A stretch of 64,000 nucleotides of DNA, taken from the NCBI GenBank assembly GCA_030535795.1, contig JAUNRE010000003.1:1-64000 (forward strand), read 5' to 3'. The DNA comes from Akkermansia sp. Lineage in GTDB: Bacteria > Verrucomicrobiota > Verrucomicrobiia > Verrucomicrobiales > Akkermansiaceae. Both the position numbers and the translations under genes were made by a program. Below the pieces are notes generated by a model. That model was not told the DNA's origin, ran no database searches, and saw only the letters and a list, made by a program, of their open reading frames with translations. Below are positions 1-7,823 of this stretch, piece by piece. Within the stretch, counting starts at the first letter, position 1. Every line of letters starts with the position of its first letter.

Positions 1-49
1 ACGACATCAACCTTGGCAAGGTTGCGCTCTACCACTGAGCTACATCCGC
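1..49 (-). tRNA. tRNA-Gly(GCC), 5' part, cut by window edge
   Basis: Read on the minus strand, the first 49 bases give a typical acceptor/D-arm start (GCGGATGTAGCTCAGTGGTA) followed by an anticodon stem-loop with GCC at 15-17, which decodes glycine. The T-arm and 3' end lie outside the window. The D-arm consensus and the anticodon context together make the identity firm. Confidence 0.93.
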
Positions 50-94
50 GTGTCTGTTTTTTGCTCTTTCGCCGTTTGGCGTGGGAGCGGGGCT

Positions 95-122
95 ATTATA
101 CACGTCTGAGCCGCCGATGCAA
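95..122 (-). promoter_or_regulatory. Promoter of tRNA-Gly
   Basis: On the minus strand, TTGCAT (117-122) is followed by 16 bases and a perfect TATAAT (95-100). Transcription would start near 88, leaving about 39 bases of leader before the mature tRNA 5' end. Confidence 0.7.
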
Positions 123-184
123 GACTTTTTTTGCAAAAATAGGTAATTTTTCTAAAAATATGGCATTTTTTACGATTTTCGGAT

Positions 185-216
185 AAAAGGACAGCCTCGC
201 CATGTGGCGAGGCTGT
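185..216 (-). terminator. Rho-independent terminator of the FKBP gene
   Basis: A perfect 11-bp inverted repeat (191-201 with 206-216, 4-base loop) is followed on the minus strand by a short T tract. It lies about 30 bases past the stop of the FKBP gene. Confidence 0.75.
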
Positions 217-246
217 GGAATATAAAGTCGCGATACGACCCGATGA

Positions 247-1080
247 TTACTCGTTGGGCAGGGGCTGCAGGCCGCTTTCCTGGAGCTGCTGAAGCATCTC
301 CGGGGTAAGCTGGATGGGGTTAGCGGAGGTGCCGCGGCCGGGTTTGATGTCCACGAGCTTAATCTTGAAGATAAGCGTGGCATTGTTGCCGATGATGCCG
401 GGTCCCTGCTCATTGTATGCGAGCTGAGAGGGGATGTAAACTTCCCACTCGGAGCCGATGGGCATGAGCTTGAGCGCTTCTGCGAAGCCGGGAATCACGC
501 CGTTGAAAGGCATGTCGGTGGGGGTAGCGCTGGCGTCAAACACGGTGCCGTCGATAAGCTTGCCTTCGTAGGTGATGGAGGCCATGGCGGCGGAGCCGTC
601 CTTCTTCTCGTCGTACTTGCGACCATTGCCGGCGGTGATGACCTTGTACTGGAGGCCGGACTTGGTTGTCACAACGCCGTCCTTCTTGGCATTCTCTTCG
701 AGGAAAGCCTTGCCCTTGGCCAGATTCTCAGCGCCAACCTTGTCAGCGCGCTCCTTGAGAACAGCCATGAAAGCCTGCATGCAGGCGGCAACGTCCTTCT
801 GGCGCATTTCGGGGTCTACCTTGTTGGCGAGGCCGTCAGCTACTCCCTTGAAGAAGACAGCCTGGTCGAAGTCTTCAGCTGTCAGGGTGTTGGCGTCCAT
901 GGCAAGCTGGGTACCGAACTGCTGGCCCAGCAGGTAGGAGAACACAGTCTTGACCTCCTCGGGAGAGGGGGTAGCAGCGGGGGCTGCGGCGGGTGCAGGA
1001 GCGGGTGCTTCCTGAGCGAATGTAAGCGGTGCCAGGGCTGCAAGAGCCAGGCTCAGTATGGTGCTTTTTGTGTGTTTCAT
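247..1080 (-). CDS. Exported FKBP-type peptidyl-prolyl isomerase
   Basis: A 277-aa protein with a Sec signal peptide (hydrophobic stretch to about residue 22, ending TFAQ), then a Pro/Ala-rich linker. Next come an FKBP N-terminal helical domain (about 43-130, containing SYLLGQQFG) and a C-terminal FKBP domain (about 140-250, with TTKSGLQYKV, YEGKLIDGTVFDAS and IPGFAEALKLMPIGSEWEV). This is the domain order of Mip and FkpA proteins, which act as periplasmic or outer-membrane prolyl isomerases and chaperones. The C-terminal tail after about residue 250 is a short low-complexity extension. The gene is the last of three minus-strand genes for exported proteins and is closed by a terminator at 185-216. 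Family assignment is firm; the clients are unknown. Confidence 0.93.
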   Translation of the reverse strand: MKHTKSTILSLALAALAPLTFAQEAPAPAPAAAPAATPSPEEVKTVFSYLLGQQFGTQLAMDANTLTAEDFDQAVFFKGVADGLANKVDPEMRQKDVAACMQAFMAVLKERADKVGAENLAKGKAFLEENAKKDGVVTTKSGLQYKVITAGNGRKYDEKKDGSAAMASITYEGKLIDGTVFDASATPTDMPFNGVIPGFAEALKLMPIGSEWEVYIPSQLAYNEQGPGIIGNNATLIFKIKLVDIKPGRGTSANPIQLTPEMLQQLQESGLQPLPNE

Positions 1081-1106
1081 GATAAAAAATGGTTTTCTGT
1101 ACCCTA

Positions 1107-1595
1107 TTAGACCTTCAAAGTGCAGCCTTTGTTCTTCATTATTGCGTTCATGACAGAATCATAAATTTTGTCGAGCACGGTTACTTCCTCCACCTGGTAC
1201 TCAACATTATGGCTGTAAGTGCCTTCGGGGAATTTCTTGGTGGGGAGCTTGCTGTTGCGGCCTGTTTTGCTATCCATGAGCTCGCGGGTATTGCTGAGGC
1301 GGTCCTTGTAGCGCTGCTGCTGTTCGTTGACGTTCATGCAGTAAATACGGATGCTGTTATTACCGGTGGTGTCGATGGTAACTTCGCGCACTGTCTGGGA
1401 GCCGACGTTGTAGGTATGTTTGCTGACGCTGGTGATGGCATCGAGGCGCACGCAGGTGGTGGCTGTTTTGGGGCAGCCGAAAATGCAGATCCAGAATTTG
1501 TGGTTTTGTTCCTGCGCCTGAGCGGGAGCCGCCGACAGCAACAGAGCACTTGCTGCGGTGGCAGCAACGGCTAGTAAGGAGATGATGCGTTTCAT
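1107..1595 (-). CDS. Small exported protein of unknown function
   Basis: A 162-aa protein with a clear Sec signal peptide ending in an Ala-rich APAQAQ cleavage region near residue 28. The mature part carries four cysteines in its first half (including ICIFGC and TTC), possibly disulfide-bonded after export, and a basic C-terminus. I recognise no family. It sits 26 bases upstream of the FKBP isomerase gene and 46 bases downstream of the L,D-transpeptidase, all on one strand, so the three may be co-transcribed envelope genes. Confidence 0.75.
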   Translation of the reverse strand: MKRIISLLAVAATAASALLLSAAPAQAQEQNHKFWICIFGCPKTATTCVRLDAITSVSKHTYNVGSQTVREVTIDTTGNNSIRIYCMNVNEQQQRYKDRLSNTRELMDSKTGRNSKLPTKKFPEGTYSHNVEYQVEEVTVLDKIYDSVMNAIMKNKGCTLKV

Positions 1596-1641
1596 GATGT
1601 TTCTTTTCTACGTTAAATGAAGTTGGTTGTCAAGCTGAAAA

Positions 1642-2373
1642 TCAGGGCAGACGCCAGGATTTTCGGAGCCTTGCGTATTCTGCCCTAGGCAAGAGAATGT
1701 AAACCGGGTTGCGGGAGGGATTGAGCCGGGCAATGATGGTGCGCAGGTTCGTTTCGTTCATGGCGGTGCAGCCGGCTGTGGCTGCTGCGCCATCGCGCCG
1801 CCAGATGTGGAAGAAGATGGAGGAGCCTGCATTCACCCTGGGGTTATCCGTGTTGTGGCAGATGAGCAGCTTGATGCTGTGCGCGTAGTCCGTCTGGCGC
1901 ATCTGCTCTTTTTTCTCCCAAGCGCTGCGGGCAGGGTGGTTCAGGCGCACATGCCGATTGTAGAGGTGCGGGTAGGCAGGGTCACTTACCCACAAATCAG
2001 CCGGGCCTACTTTCACATAGGGAATACGCGAATCGCGTTTCACTGTTTTTTTGTTGGTGACCCACAGCCCGCCGATGCGGAAGATACCGGCGGGGGAGCG
2101 TCCGTCGCCCTCCTGCTTGATAGTGGCGCGGCGATAATTGCGGTGCAGCCCCAGCCCCCATACCAGGCCGGAGCGCCCCAGGCGTCCCCTGTATGGCCCC
2201 AGAACGCGAACCCACCGCCCGTGAGCATCTTTTTCCACCACGGAGAGGGTAACGTGAGAGCTGTTCCAATCATCGGCAACGCCGATGACAGCTTGAGTGC
2301 AGTTGTGCGGCACAGCAGCATGAGTTACGCAGATGAGCACCATCAGCATCAGGATGTGTACAATTCCCTTCAT
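1642..2373 (-). CDS. L,D-transpeptidase (YkuD fold, COG3786-like)
   Basis: A 243-aa protein with a short signal peptide. The C-terminal half has the YkuD-type active site, IFFHIWRRDG followed by ATAGCTAMNETNL. The catalytic Cys and upstream His are present, but the usual SxGC[IV]R is altered (AGCTA, no Arg), as in the subfamily whose motif reads TEGCVAL. Such enzymes form 3-3 crosslinks in peptidoglycan or attach proteins to it in the periplasm. ATG 2373 is preferred to the GTG at 2379 because the promoter at 2383-2412 would start transcription close to 2375. It is divergent from the U32 gene. Confidence 0.85.
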   Translation of the reverse strand: MKGIVHILMLMVLICVTHAAVPHNCTQAVIGVADDWNSSHVTLSVVEKDAHGRWVRVLGPYRGRLGRSGLVWGLGLHRNYRRATIKQEGDGRSPAGIFRIGGLWVTNKKTVKRDSRIPYVKVGPADLWVSDPAYPHLYNRHVRLNHPARSAWEKKEQMRQTDYAHSIKLLICHNTDNPRVNAGSSIFFHIWRRDGAAATAGCTAMNETNLRTIIARLNPSRNPVYILLPRAEYARLRKSWRLP

Positions 2374-2382
2374 GTCCACAGC

Positions 2383-2412
2383 ATTCTATCGCAGCTGTGG
2401 GGGCATCTGCAA
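2383..2412 (-). promoter_or_regulatory. Promoter of the L,D-transpeptidase gene
   Basis: On the minus strand, TTGCAG (2407-2412), an 18-base spacer and TAGAAT (2383-2388). Only 9 bases separate the -10 box from the ATG at 2373, so the mRNA should be leaderless or nearly so. Confidence 0.65.
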
Positions 2413-2457
2413 GCCTTCACCGCGTCAGCAGAACTGAACCATTGTGGCAGATTATGC

Positions 2458-2486
2458 TTGCAAAATAGACGTTTATAGCGGAGAAT
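2458..2486 (+). promoter_or_regulatory. Promoter of the U32-family gene
   Basis: TTGCAA (2458-2463), a 17-base spacer and GAGAAT (2481-2486), ten bases before the ATG at 2497. The -10 box is a 4/6 match, so this is weaker than the others. Confidence 0.5.
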
Positions 2487-2496
2487 AGGCGCCGAC

Positions 2497-4941
2497 ATGT
2501 CAGAGCTAACACCGGAAATACTGGCCCCTGCGGGTAATTGGGATTGCGTGCGCGCCGCTGTCGCCAACGGGGCGAATGCGGTGTACTTCGGGCTTGACCG
2601 ATTCAATGCGCGCATGCGAGCCGATAATTTCACGCGCGAGGATTTGGTCACTCTGGTGCCGTTTTTGCGCGAGCACGGGGTGCGAGCGTATGTCACGATG
2701 AACGTACTGATTTTCCCGGCAGAGATGCAGGAGGCGTTGGAGTATCTGGATGCGCTGGATGCCGCCGGGGTGGATGGCGTGATTGTGCAGGACCTCGGTC
2801 TGGCTGCGCTGGTAAGCCGCTATCGGCGCGAGGGGCGCTGGCGCATTGAGCTGCACATATCGACGCAGATGACGGTGAGCTCGCCCGAGGCGGTGCAATG
2901 GGTGGATAAGATGTTTGACCCGCAGCAGATTGTGCTCTCTCGCGAGCTGTCGCTCAAGGAAATCGCCGCCTGTGCCAAGGCAACCGACAAGCCTATCGAG
3001 GTGTTTTGCCACGGGGCTCTCTGTGTAGCCTACTCCGGCCAGTGCCTCACCAGCGAATCGCTCGGGCAGCGCAGTGCCAATCGTGGTGAGTGTGCTCAGG
3101 CTTGCCGCATGCCCTACAGGCTGGAGGTGGACGGCCGCATGCGCGACCTGGGTGAGCGGCGCTATATTTTCTCCCCTCAGGATCTTTGTGCGCTGGAGCG
3201 AGTGCCGGAGTTGCTGGCAGCCGGCGTGCGGAGTTTTAAGATTGAAGGCCGCCTCAAAAGCCCCGAATATGTAGCCGCCACGACTCGGGCGTACCGCCGC
3301 GCGCTCGATGCCGCATTGGGCGGAAAAAACGTGTCGCGCGGGGTGCTGGAGGCTGATTTGTACGCCATGCAGATGGCATTTTCACGTGGTTTTTCCTTTG
3401 GCTGGCTGGAAGGCTCGAATCATCCGCTGCTGACGCACGGCCGCTTTGGCAAGAAGCGAGGCGCTCTGGCCGGGCGGATTGCCCGTGTGGGTGAGGGCTG
3501 GGTGGAGCTGAGCGGCATACCGGCTATTCCCATTGCACCGGGGGATGGCTTTGTGGTGGATGCCGGGCAGGATCGCAACGACGAGCAGGGCGGGCGCATT
3601 TGGAAGGTGCAGGGCGCCAAACTCTTTTTCCATGGCAAAGGAAGTCGTATCGACTGGCGCTATGTCCGCCCCGGTGATTTGCTGTGGAAGACGGCAGACC
3701 CGGCTCTGGACAAGGCTCTGCATGCTACCTGGTGCAACTTCGCACGTGCTGCCGAGGCTCCGTCACAGGCTCTGCGCATTCATTTTGCGGGGCGCAAGGG
3801 CGAGCCTCTCACCGCGACTTGCTGCGGCGTGACGGTGGATAGCAGGCAAGTGTTGGCGCCCGCCGAAAAGCACGCCCTCACGCCGCAGGTGATAGAAGGC
3901 CAGTTCAGCCGCCTGGGGGGTACCGGCTACAGTCTTGGCGCGTGCAGCTACGAGCTGGAAGAGGGGCTCATGATGCCGCTGAGTGTGCTTAACCGCATGC
4001 GCCGTGAACTGGTGGAGCAATTGCCGGAACAGGCCACACCGACTCAGCGCCCGCCCTTTGTCTGGAATGGCTGGAAGGGAGATTTTGCCCCCATTCAGGC
4101 ATCCGACAAATACAAGCTTTCCGTGCTTTGCCGTGAGGAAGAGCAGGTATACGCCGCTGCGGCTGCCGGAATTAAGCGCATCTATCTGGACCTGAAAGAT
4201 TTGCGACAGTTGGCCCCTGTGGCGGAGAAGATACGCCGGGATTACCCGGGTACGGCGGTGTGGGTGGCCACTCTGCGTATCATGAAGCCGAGAGAGGCCG
4301 GCTATTTCAAGTTTATCCTCGATGCCGCGCCCGATGGTGTGCTGGTGCGAAATCTGGGAGCTGCTCTCTACTTCAAGGAAAAGGGCTTGCCTATGGTGGC
4401 CGACTTCTCACTCAATGCCGCGAACCCCGAAACTGTGAAAGTCTTGCGCGGCTATGGCATGCGAACCGTTACCGTCTCTTACGACCTTAATGCTCACCAA
4501 CTGGTAGATTTGCTTCGCAGTGCCTGTGGTCCTGAGTTGGAGCTGACCTTGCACCAGCACATCCCCATGTTCCATACGGAGCACTGTGTGTTCTGTACCT
4601 TCCTGTCACAAGGGCGGAATTTCATGGATTGCGGACAACCTTGCGAGCACCACCGCGTGCGTGTGATGGATCGCACCTATGCCATGCATTATCTCCGCAG
4701 CGATGAGGGCTGCCGCAACACTCTGTTCAACGGCAGGGCTCAGACGGCGGCTCGCTATGTTGCCGGTATGCGCCGCATGGGGCTGCGGCGCTTTCGCCTT
4801 GAGCTTCTGGAGGAAAATGCGGAGCAGACGACCTCTCTTATCAACTCCTACCGTGCGCTGATGCGCGGTCGCATCGAACCCGAGGAGCTGATTTCCCGCC
4901 TGGATTTGCTGGACAGAATCGGTGTAACAGAAACAAAATAA
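2497..4941 (+). CDS. U32 family protein, RlhA/TrhP-like RNA hydroxylation factor
   Basis: An 814-aa U32 family protein. The N-terminus (LAPAGNWDCVRAAVANGANA) is the family's first conserved block. The signature block with cysteines follows at about 168-205 (VFCHGALCVAYSGQC and RGECAQACRMPYR), then RSFKIEGRLKSPEYVA. The C-terminal half carries a second cysteine cluster (HTEHCVFCTFLSQGRNFMDC), as in the long members. E. coli relatives (RlhA, TrhP) are needed for 5-hydroxylation of 23S rRNA or tRNA wobble pyrimidines, and the cysteines probably bind an Fe-S cluster. The length and two-part architecture fit the RlhA type better than true peptidases. It is followed after 13 bases by the antiporter gene. 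Confidence 0.88.
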   Translation: MSELTPEILAPAGNWDCVRAAVANGANAVYFGLDRFNARMRADNFTREDLVTLVPFLREHGVRAYVTMNVLIFPAEMQEALEYLDALDAAGVDGVIVQDLGLAALVSRYRREGRWRIELHISTQMTVSSPEAVQWVDKMFDPQQIVLSRELSLKEIAACAKATDKPIEVFCHGALCVAYSGQCLTSESLGQRSANRGECAQACRMPYRLEVDGRMRDLGERRYIFSPQDLCALERVPELLAAGVRSFKIEGRLKSPEYVAATTRAYRRALDAALGGKNVSRGVLEADLYAMQMAFSRGFSFGWLEGSNHPLLTHGRFGKKRGALAGRIARVGEGWVELSGIPAIPIAPGDGFVVDAGQDRNDEQGGRIWKVQGAKLFFHGKGSRIDWRYVRPGDLLWKTADPALDKALHATWCNFARAAEAPSQALRIHFAGRKGEPLTATCCGVTVDSRQVLAPAEKHALTPQVIEGQFSRLGGTGYSLGACSYELEEGLMMPLSVLNRMRRELVEQLPEQATPTQRPPFVWNGWKGDFAPIQASDKYKLSVLCREEEQVYAAAAAGIKRIYLDLKDLRQLAPVAEKIRRDYPGTAVWVATLRIMKPREAGYFKFILDAAPDGVLVRNLGAALYFKEKGLPMVADFSLNAANPETVKVLRGYGMRTVTVSYDLNAHQLVDLLRSACGPELELTLHQHIPMFHTEHCVFCTFLSQGRNFMDCGQPCEHHRVRVMDRTYAMHYLRSDEGCRNTLFNGRAQTAARYVAGMRRMGLRRFRLELLEENAEQTTSLINSYRALMRGRIEPEELISRLDLLDRIGVTETK

Positions 4942-4954
4942 TAGCATCATCATC

Positions 4955-6235
4955 ATGGAATTACCTGTTAAGAATCACATCCGCGGCTTTTGGACCCTCA
5001 GTCCGCTGCTGGTCTTTTTCCTGCTTTATGTGGTGACCTCCGTTGTAGCAGGGGACTTTTATAAAATGCCGGTGCCGGTAGCCTTTGTGGCAGCTTCGGC
5101 CTGGGCGCTGGTGGTGTGCAAGCCCGCCACGCTCAATCGCCGCATAGAGCGCTTTTCAGCCGGCGCGGCTCACCGCAACATCATGATGATGGTGTGGATT
5201 TTCGTGCTGGCCGGCGGCTTTGCCGGCTCGGCCAAGTTCATCGGTTCCGTGACCGCGACAGTTGACCTGACATTGGCGGTGTTGCCTGCCAATATGTTGC
5301 TGGCCGGGCTTTTCCTGGCCTCGTGCATCATTTCTCTTTCCATCGGTACTTCCGTTGGCACGATTGTGGCGCTCATGCCTGTGGCCGCCGGGCTGGCGGC
5401 AAGCTCCGGCAGCAATCTCCCCCTGGTGGCCGGTATTGTGGTAGGCGGTGCCTTCTTTGGTGATAACCTTTCCTTTATATCCGATACCACCATTGCTGCC
5501 ACGCGTACACAGGGCTGCCTGATGCGCGATAAGTTCATGGCCAATTTTGCCATCGTATTACCTGCTGCCTTACTGGTGCTGGTGGCATATGTGGTGCTGG
5601 GGCTTCAGTATTCCTCCCCGGTGGTGCCGCACGCCATCGATTGGGTGAAGGTATTGCCGTATTTGCTGGTGCTGGTGACAGCGCTCTGCGGGCTGAATGT
5701 CATGATTGTGCTCATGCTCGGGATGGTGAGTACCGGTCTGGTGGCTCTGGGCTCCGACTCCCTGACGCTGCTTGACTGGGCGGACTCGGTAGGCAAGGGA
5801 ATGACGGGCATGGGGGAACTCATCATCGTGACCTTGCTTGCAGGCGGTATGTTGGAGCTTATTCGCTACAATGGCGGTTTACAGTACATTATTTCTCATC
5901 TTACCTCCCGGGTGCGAACCCGTCGCGGGGCTGAGTTTTCCATTGCCTGTATGGTGTCACTGGCAAACTTCTGCACGGCCAACAATACGGTGGCTATTGT
6001 GACAGTGGGTGATATTGCACGCCGTATTGCAGAGAAGTTCGGCATCTCGGCTCCTCGCACAGCCAGTATTCTGGATACTTTCTCGTGCATCGTGCAGGGG
6101 ATTCTGCCCTATGGCGCGCAGTTGCTGATGGGGGCGGCGCTGGCCGGTATATCGGCGCTGGATATTATCCCGCATCTCTATTACCCCATGGCGTTGGCCG
6201 TTTCATCGATTTTCTTCATTATCTTCAGGCGTTGA
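4955..6235 (+). CDS. NhaC-family Na+/H+ antiporter
   Basis: A 426-aa integral membrane protein with about 11-12 hydrophobic segments. Motifs typical of NhaC-type antiporters are present: SLSIGTSVGTIVALMPVA and GGAFFGDNLSFISDTTIAAT, where the Asp residues in the membrane are expected to carry the ions. A second half with CTANNTVAIVTVGDIA continues the fold. It should exchange sodium (or a small organic substrate in some relatives) for protons across the inner membrane. It is 13 bases downstream of the U32 gene, probably in one transcript. It is convergent with the His-rich lipoprotein gene. Confidence 0.87.
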   Translation: MELPVKNHIRGFWTLSPLLVFFLLYVVTSVVAGDFYKMPVPVAFVAASAWALVVCKPATLNRRIERFSAGAAHRNIMMMVWIFVLAGGFAGSAKFIGSVTATVDLTLAVLPANMLLAGLFLASCIISLSIGTSVGTIVALMPVAAGLAASSGSNLPLVAGIVVGGAFFGDNLSFISDTTIAATRTQGCLMRDKFMANFAIVLPAALLVLVAYVVLGLQYSSPVVPHAIDWVKVLPYLLVLVTALCGLNVMIVLMLGMVSTGLVALGSDSLTLLDWADSVGKGMTGMGELIIVTLLAGGMLELIRYNGGLQYIISHLTSRVRTRRGAEFSIACMVSLANFCTANNTVAIVTVGDIARRIAEKFGISAPRTASILDTFSCIVQGILPYGAQLLMGAALAGISALDIIPHLYYPMALAVSSIFFIIFRR

Positions 6236-6246
6236 ACGCACCGAAA

Positions 6247-6282
6247 CGAAAAGCACCCCGCAAGGATGACCCTGCGGGGAGC
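6247..6282 (-). terminator. Terminator of the His-rich lipoprotein gene
   Basis: CCCCGCA (6256-6262) pairs with TGCGGGG (6273-6279). On the minus strand the stem is followed by CTTTTCGTTT. It lies between two convergent genes and may stop both, but the T-rich tail is on the minus side only. Confidence 0.6.
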
Positions 6283-6303
6283 TGAAAGAATGGAGGCTGC
6301 CGA

Positions 6304-6537
6304 TTAGTGGCGATGGTCGCCAATCGAGACTCCGCCACGCTTGCGGGGAGCGCGATAGTGGCTGCCGTGATGCCCGCCGTGGTAGCCATGGCCACCGTGG
6401 TAGCCGTGCCCGCCGTGGTGTCCGCCGTGGTGGCCATGACCACCGGCGTGGATGTGGACGGGAAGACCGTGGTGGAAGCAGGAGCTCAGCGACAGAACGC
6501 TGACCGCGGAAACGCACATGATGATGAACTTTTTCAT
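6304..6537 (-). CDS. Small His/Gly-rich lipoprotein
   Basis: A 77-aa protein with a lipoprotein signal (SVLSLSSC, lipobox Cys at residue 20) and a mature part made of HGG/GYH-type repeats from about 32 to 60. About one third of the mature residues are His. It ends in a short basic tail with a final HRH. The composition suggests binding of divalent metals such as Zn, Ni or Cu at the membrane surface; this is inference, with no recognised family. A promoter lies at 6559-6587 and a terminator at 6247-6282, so it is a single-gene unit. Confidence 0.75.
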   Translation of the reverse strand: MKKFIIMCVSAVSVLSLSSCFHHGLPVHIHAGGHGHHGGHHGGHGYHGGHGYHGGHHGSHYRAPRKRGGVSIGDHRH

Positions 6538-6558
6538 TGTCTGACGGATGGATTGAGG

Positions 6559-6587
6559 TTAATAAGAATTATGTTTGGAACTGATAA
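6559..6587 (-). promoter_or_regulatory. Promoter of the His-rich lipoprotein gene
   Basis: On the minus strand, TTATCA (6582-6587), a 17-base spacer and TATTAA (6559-6564). The leader would be about 15 bases. I see no clear operator. Confidence 0.45.
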
Positions 6588-6660
6588 CTATTTATCTCAT
6601 TTAACAAAGAAAGTCAAGCAAAAAAACAATTAGAGAGCGAATTTTGGGAATTTTGTGTTA

Positions 6661-6709
6661 AAAAAAAGCCCAAAACAGCCGTTCCCTCGTGTCTACGGCT
6701 GTTTTGGGC
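6661..6709 (-). terminator. Strong rho-independent terminator
   Basis: A 15-bp perfect stem (6668-6682 with 6695-6709) is followed on the minus strand by seven T residues (6661-6667). It terminates the 345-aa exported-protein gene just upstream. Confidence 0.9.
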
Positions 6710-6721
6710 GAGGAAAGTTTT

Positions 6722-7759
6722 TTATTTTTTCTGTTTCAGGGGCACGGCATGGTAGGGGGAAGGCTTCTCGCCGTTGAATCGCGGATTCATGGAAGCGATG
6801 TGCTCATTGCGAATGGTAAAGGAGAACGAGCCACCCTCAGCCTTGTCAGTTTCATCGAGGATGTGGTCGAAGACACACACCGGGGTGTTACCGGGAGTTT
6901 CCGGAGCAACAAAGATACCGATAGCCATAGCGGGACGCTCGAGCCCCTCTCGATCCTGAATCTTGTAAGAGATGGTGTTGAGCCCGCGCTTGAGGCCGCC
7001 GGAGATGACATCGGCACGGCGCTCATCATCGAAGGAATGCATGGAGATGCCGTTGATTGTCATCTCGATGTTACGCCCGGGGCAGTCAACGAATACCTTG
7101 CCGATAAGCACGGGGGCATTGCAAGCGGGCGGAGTGGGGGGGATGGCTCCGTAGGGCTGGAAGCCGTCATGCTCCTTCAGCACGTCGATATCGCGGTTGT
7201 ACAGGCGCTTGCGAACTTCCGGAAGCCGGCTGAGATTGAAGAATCGTGTCTGGTCGAGCTTCCAGCGGCCGCCCTCAAACACCAGTTCGAGCACAAAGGC
7301 ATTCTCGGCCACCTTGCCATTGCCCAGCTGCATGCGGCCCACATAGGTGCATGCCATGGTATAGCCATTGCAGCCTTGCAGGGTGCCGACGTAGGCAAAG
7401 TTTTCCAGCTTGGGTGTTTCCTGCGTTTCATTGAAGAAATCGCGCGGGAACTTGCCGCGTTGTGAGACGATGAGGTTGCGCACCTTCATCTGGCGGGAGT
7501 TAGAGGTGGTGGAACGCCAGGTGGGCTCGCTGCCGCGAATCATGCTCAGGCGCCAGGTGTTGTATACGCGCTCGGCTGTCACGCGAGCTTTTTCCTGGTC
7601 GGGAACAATGAAATTCGTTTCATTCGGTACCGGTTGGGTAGCCTGCTTTTGAGCGCTGCGGCGCTTCAGTTCTGCCTCGATAGCTGCTGGGGTGGCAGCC
7701 TGGCTTACCAGGGCAAAAAGGCATCCGATGGCTGCAATTACAGGAAAATTCGCTCTCAT
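6722..7759 (-). CDS. Exported protein of unknown function, 345 aa
   Basis: The start is set at the ATG at 7759, which begins a clear signal peptide (MRANFPVIAAIGCLFALVSQ). An in-frame start 13 codons upstream would spoil it. The mature protein has an N-terminal charged helix. A central domain (about 55-190) ends in LELVFEGGRWKLDQTRFF, reminiscent of small alpha+beta NTF2-like folds. The C-terminal part (about 215-345) looks beta-rich (VFVDCPGRNIEMTINGI). No family is recognised. It is divergent from the hydrolase gene, with 64 bases between the two starts. Confidence 0.75.
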   Translation of the reverse strand: MRANFPVIAAIGCLFALVSQAATPAAIEAELKRRSAQKQATQPVPNETNFIVPDQEKARVTAERVYNTWRLSMIRGSEPTWRSTTSNSRQMKVRNLIVSQRGKFPRDFFNETQETPKLENFAYVGTLQGCNGYTMACTYVGRMQLGNGKVAENAFVLELVFEGGRWKLDQTRFFNLSRLPEVRKRLYNRDIDVLKEHDGFQPYGAIPPTPPACNAPVLIGKVFVDCPGRNIEMTINGISMHSFDDERRADVISGGLKRGLNTISYKIQDREGLERPAMAIGIFVAPETPGNTPVCVFDHILDETDKAEGGSFSFTIRNEHIASMNPRFNGEKPSPYHAVPLKQKK

Positions 7760-7783
7760 AACTAAAGATAAACTACTACAGGC

Positions 7784-7812
7784 TTGCCTTTTTTGCAAGA
7801 AAATAGCATACT
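7784..7812 (+). promoter_or_regulatory. Promoter of the alpha/beta hydrolase gene
   Basis: TTGCCT (7784-7789), a 17-base spacer and CATACT (7807-7812), eleven bases before the ATG at 7824. Confidence 0.45.
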
Positions 7813-7823
7813 GTTGCTACGTT

